64,000 bases of DNA, from positions 868,001 to 932,000 of the forward strand of contig WFMF01000007.1 of assembly GCA_011033025.1 (NCBI GenBank). Direction: 5' to 3'. The DNA is from Beroe forskalii. Taxonomy: Eukaryota; Ctenophora; Nuda; Beroida; Beroidae. Of the stretch, positions 48,801-60,800 are shown one piece after another. The position numbers were made by a program, and so were the translations under genes. Every line of letters starts with the position of its first letter. The first letter of the stretch is position 1. Below the pieces are notes generated by a model, which saw only the letters and a list, made by a program, of their open reading frames with translations, did not search any database and had not been told where the DNA came from.

Positions 48801-51800
48801 CGTACATCTGAGTCAGTGTGTCACTGTGCCAGCTGCTTCTGATTTGTTCAGAGCTTGTTAAACATAGTACATCCGACAACAGAAATCAAATTCCTAATTG
48901 CCCAAGTCACGACTGTTGTAAAATTTTATATCATCTGATAAACAGGGGAAGAATAGGTATATTATTCAAAATTCCGAGGATTCTTTTGTATTATATTATA
49001 TTTGGACTCTGGATACCGGATAAAATAGCAAATTCCTCACAGCAGTCAGACATCTGCTTCACGTACGTTCTATTTGTTGCAATTCTTTCAGAACAAGCGT
49101 GGGAACTCAGCATTCCGGGGTGATCTTGTGCTGATGTTACTAATATACGCTGCCTGATGACTGAGCCTAATATATCCAATAAAAGACAGAATCCAGTCTG
49201 ACACTGTACCTTACAGAATGTGGCTTCTCACTGATAGTCTCACTTTTTGTAGAACTGCAGCGAACTACATTGGCGGTTGAGAGTGACGTCATTATCATGA
49301 GTTGGAATGGTTAATTGACGAGGTCTACAAGCGCATTGTCGTGTACTGCCTGACTATAGTCTGACCTGTTAATATCTCTGTAACTTTTGGTATCGGCTGG
49401 GTTTGCTTGACTCTGATAACTTACAATATCTAATGAAAATTTGCAACCAAAGCTTTTTTAGCTAAAGCTTTCTTCAGATAAAGTGAGCTTAAGGGGACAC
49501 AGAAAAAAATTTTTCAGCTGGTGCCATCTTGCCGCTTATGTAGTCGTGTTAGGTATATAAAAATATGAAAATTACCCGAATATGAGCCATAACCGAGATG
49601 ACTAAAATTTTCAAATCGGCATTTAAGTTTTCAGCAAAAACGACGTTTTTGACTATTGTACGTGCTAGGAAAGTGCCCCGACCACCAAACTTGGAGGAAT
49701 TTTAGTTCAACCTGACCATCTAACTTCTCTCAAAAGGATTTTGCTTTATCTCAAAAAATGAATTTTTCCCGGCCAATTAAGTGATTTTTTGAGGCTCCCA
49801 TCTTTAAAATAGTCTCAAAGGCGTCTGGGGCATGATATAAGGTTGTCCTTTGGAAATTAGTTCAATTAAACATGGAAAAAAATTTGGTGAAAAAATCAGC
49901 CTTCGCACGTAAAAAATGTAGGCACAGTAACGAGATAATCTCGGCTGGGCTTCAAAAAGGCCGTTTTTGGCGGTTTTTGCTGTTTTTGACCACATAAATG
50001 TCTCTGGAACAAAAAGTAAGGCTTTTCCCATGCTGCCCGTAGGGTATGTCTTAGATAAACCATTTTTCTGAAATATATCTGAAGTTCATTGGTTTAGACA
50101 ATGTGCATCATGGCCAAACTGGCAATTCAAAAAATTGTGTTTTTCGACCTGAGCTCCTAAAACTGGAATTATTATGAAAACCATTTCATTTGAGATGACG
50201 AAACCGACAGGAAACGATTTTTTGGGTCTTTTCACGTCGGAATAATGCTTTTTTGAGCGTTATTACATATATTTCTTGGAGTTTCTCGAGATTCGAGGGC
50301 CCAGACTCGAGGAAGCCGCCAAAATGGCCATAATTTCGTATCTCAGTCCAGGAAGGTCGTAGAGACTTCGTTTAGGGCGCAAAATGAGCGGAAACATCAT
50401 TTTTATATACAACTTGTGAATAAACATATGGTCTAAAATGCTCAGGAACAAAGTTATAGGCCAAAAACCGGTTTTGAAGCCAAAAAACAGGCCCTATCCA
50501 AGTCCAGGAAAATCACAGGGGCTCGGCTTTAGGCTCAAAATGTTTGTAGCTGCCATATTCATATTCTATTGTCAACCAAAATATTGCCTAAAATGTTCAG
50601 GAACCGAGTTATGACACAAAAACCATTCAAACTGAAAACAGCAATAACTAACGTACCTAACGGATGACAGTTTTTGTGTCGTATAATATAAAAATGATGT
50701 TTCCGCTCATTTTGCGCCCTAAACGAAGTCTCTACGACCTTCCTGGACTGAGATACGAAATTATGGCCATTTTGGCGGCTTCCTCGAGTCTGGGCCCTCG
50801 AATCTCGAGAAAATCCAAGAAATATATGTAATAACGCTCAAAAAGCATTATTCCGACGTAAAAAGACCCAAAAAATCGTTTCCTGTCGGTTTCGTCATCT
50901 CAAATGAAATGGTTTTCATAATAATCCCAGTTTTAGGAGCTCATGTCGAAAAACACAATTTTTTAAATTGCCAGTTTGGCCATGATGCACATTGTCTAAA
51001 CCAATGAAATTCAGATATGTTTCAGAAAAATGGTTTATCTAAGACATATCCTACGGACAGCATGGCAAAAGCTTTACTTTTTGTTCCAGAGACATTTATG
51101 TGGTCAAAAACAGCAAAAACCGCCAAAACGGTTCTTTGGAAGCCCAGCCGAGATTATCTCGTTACTGTGCCTACATTTTTACGTGCGAGGGCTGATTTTT
51201 TCACCAAATTTTTTCCATGTTTAATTGAACTAATTCCAAAGGACAACCTTATATCATGCCCCAGACGCCTTTGAGACTATTTTAAAGATGGGAGCCTCAA
51301 AAATTTAATTGGCCGGGAAAATTCATTTTTGAGATAAAGCAAAAATCCTTTGAGAGAAGTTAGATGGTCAGGTGAACTAAAATTCCTCCAAGTTTGGTGG
51401 TCGGGGCACTTTCCTAGCACGTGCAATAGTCAAAAACGTCGTTTTTTGCTGAAAACTTAAATGCCGATTTGAAAATTTTAGTCATCTCGGTTATGGCTCA
51501 TATTCGGGTAATTTTCATATTTTTATATACCTAACACGACTACATAAGCGGCAAGATGGCACCAGCTGAAAAATTTTTTTCTGTGTCCCCTTAAGGGGCA
51601 TAAGTATAACGTTTCGGTAAGGGGACTGTAAGGATTTGAGAGTGTTTTAACCAATATCAATTTAGTGTGAATGTAGCGAGCCATGAAAGATGTTTTGTTC
51701 AAATGTTTCGTTTGCAAGCTGAAACTAAATCAGTAATTCGTTCCTCCTGAATGGCCTGTGTATATTACGTTTTACAAACAATGTGTCCTAACTTTATTAC

Positions 51801-54800
51801 ACCACTTAATGTTCGTGGTTAACAAACGTAATCAAATCATGCACAATTGCAGTACTGAAATTAATATGACCAAAGATAGATTTGTGACCCTTTTGCGCGT
51901 ACTTTTTTCAAAGCATATATAATGAGATTGAAAGTTCTCTCCTGGAATTTTTCCAAGTTTGTGGCATGAATGGTTAGAGAGAGCATAAGGTTTTGTGCTC
52001 TGAAATGCTGGCTTTAATCCTCGGTGTGTGTTAACTAAATATGTGCTAATGATTAATTGAGTAAGTCCTGGGTTTTGATCGGTTGTCTTCTCAAGTTGAA
52101 TCACCATGAAACCTGCGTTATTTATGGCTGCAATGTCAAACAGAAATCACTGAAATTTAAAATTTGGTAGACGATAGTATTTTTCATTCCCAAACCACTC
52201 TTTTTCACCCTCACTCCCCCAGTCCCTCATCCCCACCCCTCTTACACCTTCCCTTTCCCCTCAGGCTGCCAGGAGCGGTAGACGCAGTACTGTCAGCAGT
52301 CTGAACGATTGTTCGTTCAATGACACCCGGTCTGAGGCCTCCTCCCGTCCCACCACCCCCGGGTACTCCACTGAGATATCCGAACTGAGGAGCAAACTCC
52401 TGCAGTACGAGGAGGAGATGTGAGTTGATTGTTTGTTTGTTTGTTTGTTTGTTTGTTTGTTTGTTTGTTTGTTTGTTTTATAAGCTAGAATCATTCCATG
52501 TCACTCATAACATTACAGCATTAATCAAACACAAGGAAACATTTTGTACTAAAGAATAGATTGCTTCGGTTCGCCAATAGAACAAATTGATGGTGTTATC
52601 AATCATTAACGATCAAAATTTATCCTTAAGGGGTGCTTTACTAAGCACCCACAGGAGATACAAAATAAACATTCTACGCATTGTAATTGGGTGTAATTGT
52701 CATAATCGATTTTCCTAATCAGAGTCAACTGAGTGAATTGTTAGAACTGTCTAAAACTGGTTCAATAGTGCTCAAATGTACAAAAGATAAAATTGTCAAA
52801 GATTGTAAATTAAGGTTTCAAATTGATCTATGAGCTGCTATATTGCGAACACAGTCTGTAACTGTTTATGCAGTCCAGAAACCTTTAAGATTCAGGATAA
52901 ACTGATCATACTAAGAATCCAACGAATTCACTGCTACAGAGGTTGTGTATTATCTAAGCCTAAGATTTACACTCCAGCTCTTGATTGTTCTAGCAATGAT
53001 ATCATCTGAAGGTGTGGATTAGCGGTTATGATTGATGCTTGCTGCAGAACGTTGCAATCAAAATACCACCACAAAGCGAATCAGTTTTGCGTGTGTTTGA
53101 TAACATCCAAGTAGTATAAAAGTGGTGCAACTTTATCGGAATTAAATTTTACCTTCTGCCGGCGAGCAAAACGTTAAAATTATTCCATGCTGCAACTGAT
53201 TTAAATAGAGTTTACATGCGAGTCGCTTGGTTGATAATCACTTGGCAGACTAGAGAGGGACCTAAGTGTACCAAGTGTACCAAATTATGCGATTTGGTAC
53301 AAGTGTATATTACTCGAAAACTAGTGGTCACATTTTGATGAAACTTTCCAGTTATCTCAAGCATGACCCAGAGAACATAAAAACGTCAAAAAACTAGGGG
53401 GTCTATATGCTAACTTACGAGCTATATTCATTTAATTCAAACACAAGGAAATATAATTTTAGCGATTTTCACAGTATTTTGGTACAACGATTACTCGAAG
53501 ACTAGTCGTCACATTTTGATGAAACTTTCCAGTTATCTCAAGCATGACCCAGAGAACATAAAAACGTCAAAAACTAGGGGCCTATTTGCTAACTTACGAG
53601 CTATATTCAAACACAAGGAAATATAATTTTAGCGATTTTCACAGCATTTTGGTAAAACGATTACTCGAAAACTAGTCGTCACATTTTGATGAAACTTTCC
53701 AGTTATCTCAAGCATGACCCAGAGAACATGAAAACGTCAAAAAACTAGGGGGTCTATATGCTAACTTACGAGCTATATTCAAACACAAGGAAATATAATT
53801 TTAGCGATTTTCACAGTATTTTGGTACAACGATTACTCGAAAACTAGTCGTCACATTTTTGATGAAACTTTCAGTTATCTCAAGCATGACCCAGAGAACA
53901 TGAAAACGTCAAAAAAACTAGGGGTCTATATGCTAACTTACGAGTTATATTCAAACACAAGGAAATATAATTTTAGCGATTTTCACAGTATTTTGGTACA
54001 ACGATTACTCGAAGACTAGTCGTCACATTTTGATGAAACATTCCAGTTATCTCAAGCATGACCCAAAGAACATAAAAACGTCAAAAAATTAGGGGGTCTA
54101 TATGCTAACTTACGAGCTATATTCAAACACAAGGAAATATAATTTTAGCGATTTTCACAGTATTTTGGTACAACGATTACTCGAAAACTAGTCGTCACAT
54201 TTTGATGAAACATTCCATTATCAATTTCCACAGTATTTTGAGAACATAAAAACGTCAAAAAACTTCTATATGCTAACTTACGAGACTATATTCAAACACA
54301 AGAAATATAATTTTAGCGACGTATTTTGGTACAACGATTACTCGAAAACTAGTCGTCACATTTTGATGAAACTTTCCAGTTATCTCAAGCATGACCCAGA
54401 GAACATAAAAACGTCAAAAAACTAGGGGGTCTATATGCTAACTTACGAGCTATATTCAAACACAAGGAAATATAATTTTAGCGAATTTCACAGTATTTTG
54501 GTACAACGATTACTCGAAGACTAGTCGTCACATTTTGATGAAACTTTCCAATTATCTCAAGCGTGACCCAGAGAACATAAAAACGTCAAAAAACTAGGGG
54601 GTCTATATGCTAACTTACGAGGTATATTCAAACACAAGGAAATATAATTTTAGCTAATTTCACAGTATTTTGGTACAACGATTACTCGAAGACTAGTCGT
54701 CATATTTTGATGAAACTTTCCAGTTATCTCAAGCATGACCCAAAGAACATAAAAACGTCAAAAAACTAGGGGGTCTATATGCTAACTTTCGAGCTATATT

Positions 54801-57800
54801 CAAACACAAGGAAATATAATTTTAGCGATTTTCACAGTATTTTGGTACAACGATTACTCGAAAACTAGTCGTCACATTTTGATGAAACTTTCCAATTATC
54901 TCAAGCGTATTCCAGAGAACATAAAAACGTCAAAAAACTAGGGGTCTATATGCTAACTTACGAGTATATTCAAACACAAAAACCGAAATATAATTTTAAG
55001 ATTTCACAGTATTTTGGTACAACGATAACTCTGAAACTATAATAGTCACATTTTGATGAAACTTTCCAGTTAAGTCAAGCATGACCCTAAGAACATAGGG
55101 TCTATGTGCTAACTTACGAGCTATATTCAAACACAAGGAAATATAATTTTAGCGATTTTCACAGTATTTTGGTACAACGATTACTCGAAAACTAGTTGTC
55201 ACATTGTGATGAAACTTTCCAGTTTTCTCAAGCATGACCCAGAGAACATAAAAACGTCAAAAAACTAGGGGGTCTATATGCTAACTTACGAGCTATATTC
55301 AAACACAAGGAAATATACTTTTAGCGATTTTCACAGTATTTTGGTACAACGATTACTCGAAAACTAGTCGTCACATTTTGATGAAACTTTCCAGTTATCT
55401 CAAGCATGACCCATAAAACATGAAAACGTCAAAAAACTAGGGGGTCTATATGCTAACTTTCGAGCTATATTCAAACACAAGGAAATATAATTTTAGCGAT
55501 TTTCACAGTATTTTGGTACAACGATTACTCGAAAACTAGTCGTCACATTTTGATGAAACGTTTTCATGTTCTTAGGGTCATGCTTGACCTAACTGGAGAG
55601 TCATCAAATTGTGATGACTAGGCAGTTAGTTTTCGAGTAATAGTTGTAAAAATACTGCGAAATCGCTAGAATTATATTTCCTTGTGTTTGAATATATCTC
55701 GTAAGTTAGCAAATAGACCCCCTGTCGTTTCATGTTCTCTTGGTCATGCTTGAGATAACTGGAAAGTTTCATCAAACGACTAGTTTTCGGTAATCACTAA
55801 AAATACTGTGAAAATCGTTGTAAAATTACCAAAATTTGAATATATCTCGTAAGTTAGCATATAGATTTTTCGACTTTTTATGCTCTTCGTATTTGACTAA
55901 CTGGCGCTTTCATCAAAATGTGACGACCTTTTCGTTTTTAATCGTTGTACCAAAGCATACTGTGAAATAGCTAAAATTTATTCCTTGTATTTGAATATAG
56001 CTCGTAAGTTAATCGTAGACCCCATAATTTTTTGACGTTTTATGTTCTTCGGGTCAAAATTATAAAGTTTCATCAAAATGTGACGACTAGTTTTCGAGTA
56101 ATCATAGCACCAAATACCGTGAAAATCGCTAAAATTATATTTCCTTGTGTTTGAATATAGCTGTTAGCATAGCCCCTAATTTTTCCCTCCCCATTGACCT
56201 TTTGTGAATACAAAAGGCAAATGAGAGGGTTGGCAGAGATCGTGGTTTGGGAAGGTGAGAAATACGATATGTGTATATCAGGTCCAGGTTTGCAATACAA
56301 CTACTGTAATTTCCGGAAAGTGCCCGGAAAATGGAAGTGGCGTAAATTCGTCATAAAAGTGGCGTAAATTCGTCATAAAAGTGGCGTAAATTCGTCATAA
56401 AAGTGGCGTAAATTCGTCATAAAAGTGGTGTAAATTCGTCATGCAGTCGAGTCTCCTAGCAACTCTTACATTTGCGCGCGCACAACGCGCGCGCAAACGC
56501 TTGCGCAGGTGTGAGATTGTTGGTGTAAGTTCGTGCGCGGCGCTCTTAGTCTTAGTAAAATGGCCAAGGTCGGTTTAATCAACCAGGCCGGTGGCAGCCA
56601 TGCAGAGCATAGAGACTTCCCTATACACTAGGCCAAGGGTGCGAACTCCTAGGTGGTTTTAGGCCACCCGACTGCCGGGTTATATCCTGAGCTGAGAGCA
56701 GAACCCAGTCCTGGACCACACAGGTCTGGAATTCTACCAACGCCCGTGGCTTCAAACAGACTGCAAAGCAAGTCAGGGGCGTGCCTGCAGATTAGGTCAG
56801 CTATCAGCTGAAGGTGGCTATGTACCACCTCCCTCCAACTAATGATGCACGAGATGGTCTGCATCAGTAGTCTGAAAACATAGAGTCCCTTCTGTTTTGA
56901 CTGCACAAAGATGCAGCTTCAGCCAGGTACAAAAGGGCATAAACCCAGCCCAAAGAGTTAGTGGCTCTTTGGAGACCAAATAAGAAGTAGGTAGAAGTGT
57001 GTATTTTGGGATGTTGTATTTGGTTTTATTTATCAGGATTTCATCTTCTTGCTTTCTTGGAGATATGGGCTCTGTAAATTGTGGGATTTTATTGAAGCAG
57101 GCGGATTTTGTGAAGAATTTTGTTGTTTTGTGCAGGGTTGATGATAGTGGCTGCTTAGAGTTAATTACGTCTTATAGTTTAATATTATGGTCTTGGAAGT
57201 GGTAAATTATCTGTAGGGAGAAGGCTGGACATTCTTCTAGAATGTGCATTGCTGTCTCATCCGGGCAGAAAACGGGGTCAATTCCACAGTTTTGTAAGTC
57301 ACAGTAATCACAAAGAGGATCAAGTGCCATATTCAATCTGTGTAGGTGACTATTGAGGTTATTGTGTCCAGTAATTATTTTGAGAAGGATGCATAGATTT
57401 CTGTTGTTAGTTTTATTATTGTGTAGCTTAGTTAGATAAATATCAAGTTTCACTTTACAATGGTTATTTGCCCTGTCTAGTATTCGGTGTGGAGGGAGAT
57501 GTGTGTTGGCGTTTATTCTAACGTTTTGGCCAGTCAAGCTGGCGCCCTAAAGTGAGATGAGTGAGTGAAATGAAAAAGCCAGGAAAGAAACGAGTTGACC
57601 CCCCTGCTCAGAACCTGATCAGGAGGGTCTACCTGGGGTGCTCTGCCAGGTAATCACTGTGTATTAGCCTGCCTTGACAACAAATGAATGGCAGTTACCG
57701 CCACTCACCACGGGAGGGACCCATACTGTCTCGGACTCACCATCTTCACTGGGTGATGAGACCAGGGTGCAGCCGCAGCTTCAAGGGTGCGAGAACAGTA

Positions 57801-60800
57801 TGGGGCACTGGGTCTTACGGATGCCGTGACCAGACTATGGCAACCCAGCTACACAGTATACAACATACACAGGAGAACAGTGTTCCTGTGTACGAGGGTG
57901 CATTGGTTGTGAAAAGGAACAATGCACGAGTGGCCGTGCGCGGCGCTGTTTAAGTCCAATTGGACTTAAACGTGCGCGGCGCTGTTTAAGTCCAATTGGA
58001 CTTAAACAGCGCCGCGCACGAACTTACACCAACAATCTCACACCTGCGCAAGCGTTTGCGCGCGCGTTGTGCGCGCGCAAATGTTAACAAGCCACACGAA
58101 TAACGATTTCCGGATTTCAGTTGAAATAATTATGTAGAGCGTCCAAGAAATGTTAATTGAGAATCGAAGCAAAGATCATGATAAATATTGAAAAGTTTTC
58201 CACAAAAATAGTTTCCCTCTTAGCATTCTGTTTCAGCAGAGGGCCCAGCGTTTGCACCGCGCACTCCAGCTTGTAGCTCCGAGAAAATTAAGCGGCTTTC
58301 CCATGAGCTACTGAGCTCTGAGCCAAACACTCACTCTGGCACACTGCTCTCAGTGATACAATCACTCGTTAGCGTTACGCATTTTCGTCGATCGTGATCA
58401 TATACCTCTAGCTGGGGGAGGGAAATTAAGCGCCTGCATACGGGAACAATGGACAAGGAATGTGCCGGCAGGCGCAATTCTTGTTTGAAGTTGTTATGTT
58501 CTTTGGGTCATGCTTGAGACAACTGGAAAGTTTCATCAAAATGTGACTACTAGTTTTCGAGTAATCGTTGTACCAAGATACTGTGAAAATCGCTAAAATT
58601 ATATTTCTTTGTGTTTGAATATAGCTCGTAAGTTAGCATATAGGCCCCCTAATTTTTTGACGTTTTTATGTTCTTTGGGCCCTGCTTGACCTGACTGGAA
58701 AGTTTCATCAAAATTTGACGACTAGTTTTCGAGTAATCGTTGTACCAAAATACTGTGAAAATCGCTAAAATTATATTTCCTTGTGTTTGAATATAGCTCG
58801 TAAGTTAGCATATAGACCCCCTAATTTTTTGACGTTTTCATGTTCTCTGGGTCATGATTGAGATAACTGGAAAGTTTCATCAAAATGTGACGACTAGTTT
58901 TCGAATAATTGTTGTACCAAAATACTGCGAAAATCGTATTTTGTTACAGATCATACACCGAGTTTTCCGCAGTATTCTTGGTACACTTTTGATTTAGGTC
59001 TTAGTGGCAGACTACATTTTCTTGAACTTCGCGTAACGCGCGATGCGAAAGTTACGGGCATCTGCGATTTCTTAATGCGCAAAATTTGAATTTTCATTTA
59101 TTTTGAACATATTCTGAGCACTCGCATATTTTATTTTTTATGCTTCGATTTAAATTTGAGAATCCCAACCAATTTGAGTGCAACATGCAATGAATTCCAG
59201 CGTTAAGCAAACGAGCCCAAAAACGCGCAGTTCTGGTTTTTGTACAATCATAATGGAACTATAATCAATTCAAAGTTTCCCGCGGTAACTCGAAACCATA
59301 GCTATAATCTTGGATCATATAATACAATAGTGTTTTGTATTGTTTGATGTGTTATTGTTTTACAATTGAATTAGAAGTAATGTGTGAATTACATTTCAGT
59401 GAAACTAAGACAGTCCAGATAAACCGACTGAGAGAGGAAAACTACTCATCGGCAGAACAGATTGTGCGTCTTAAAAACGAGGTAATATTCTTGAAATGGA
59501 GATAATTTAAAATATTTAAGGAATTTCAGTGTTTTAGTGTCACCCTCGTGTCTGGTGCCGTACAAGCCTTTGCTGGTTTTCCATGCAGGTAGATCCATGC
59601 ACAGATCATGACGCAGTACTTGTGTTTTCAGTTGAAATTTGATCGCTATATTATTCTGTATTTAATACACTCCATGGCCCTTTGATTGCTCAATGATCAC
59701 AATCTTTATACGCATTCTATGAGTACATCTCTGTGTATCTTCAGATGTGGCGTATTTCCAAACCAGTCAATAGTGCATAGTCAATACTTCAATAACTTTT
59801 ACATCTTCTTGACACTTGACATCACTTAGTCTACTGGCAACACTTGGCATCTTTTCGTCGCTAGACATCACTTGACAGCACTTTGACACTTTAAATCACT
59901 TTGACACTTGACATCACTTTGACACTTGGCACCACTTTTTCACTTGACATCACTTAGTCTAGTGGCAACACTTGGCATCTTTTCGTCGCTAGACATCACT
60001 TGACAGCACTTTGACACTTGACATCACTTTGACACTTGACACCACTTTTTCACTTGACGTCACTTAGTCTACTGGCATCACTTGGCATCTCCTCGTCACT
60101 TGACATCAATTCATCGCAGTGCCGCACGCTGTATGACGACGCACAGTCAGCCCGCATATACCGAGATGAAATCGACGCACTACGGAGTAAAGCAGAGAAA
60201 CTTGACAAGTACGAGGCAGACATCGCTAAATACCGGGATAAGCTCGAGGATATGGAGTATCTGAAGAACAGGGTGAAGGAACTGAAGAGCCACAACGATC
60301 AGTTGGCGGAGATGAACGAGTTGCTGAAGGGAGAGCTGAGGAGTAGCGAGCAGATCAGCAAGGCAATGATAGGTGAGTGGGGAGAGGAGTGAGGGGGGGG
60401 AGCAGATCAGCAAGGCGATGATAGGTGAGGGGTAGGGAGTGAGAGGGGAGGTGGTGACTGGTGAGGGGGTGTCCCGGTGGTTGGTAAGAGGAAGAGTGGC
60501 ACGAGCAAGGTAAATAAGGAGAATTTCCTATATATTTGAGTTGCTAAGAACTTCGTTGTTAGTGCTTTATTTACTTTCAGCCGAAGAGGAGAAGAACATA
60601 AAGCTGAGAACAATGTTGGAAGAAGTTGGAAGTCAGAAGGAGTTCAGTGAGAAAGTTATCCATGATCTGAATAACAAGAAGAACCAGATAGAGCTTGAAC
60701 TGAGGCACAGGTTAATAGAGGCACAGGTTAATAGAGATTCTCTTTCATGTGCATAACGTCTATTCTATAATTATTGAAGATTTCGTTATGAATTAAGGTG

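Larger units (their letters stand above)
56469..58083. mobile_element. 75-bp TIR element enclosing a LINE fragment
   Basis: Exact ~75-bp terminal inverted repeats (CATTTGCGCGCGCACAACGC ... GTTCGTGCGCGGCGCT, 56469-56543 and 58009-58083) are flanked by TTA on both sides, a plausible 3-bp target duplication. The interior is mostly a reversed LINE 3' fragment plus tandem/inverted CTTAAACAGCGCCGCGCACG modules near the right end. No transposase is visible. The whole unit sits inside the inverted satellite array. Confidence 0.75.

Noticed and set aside
49804..51274. Matching open frames in both foldback arms (KALLFVPETFMWSKTAKTA)
   Set aside because: They exist in both arms because the arms are identical; there is no domain and the frames are broken elsewhere.
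53280..55560. 171-bp repeats as a CRISPR-like array
   Set aside because: Units are contiguous with no spacers, and far longer than CRISPR repeats; this is a satellite.
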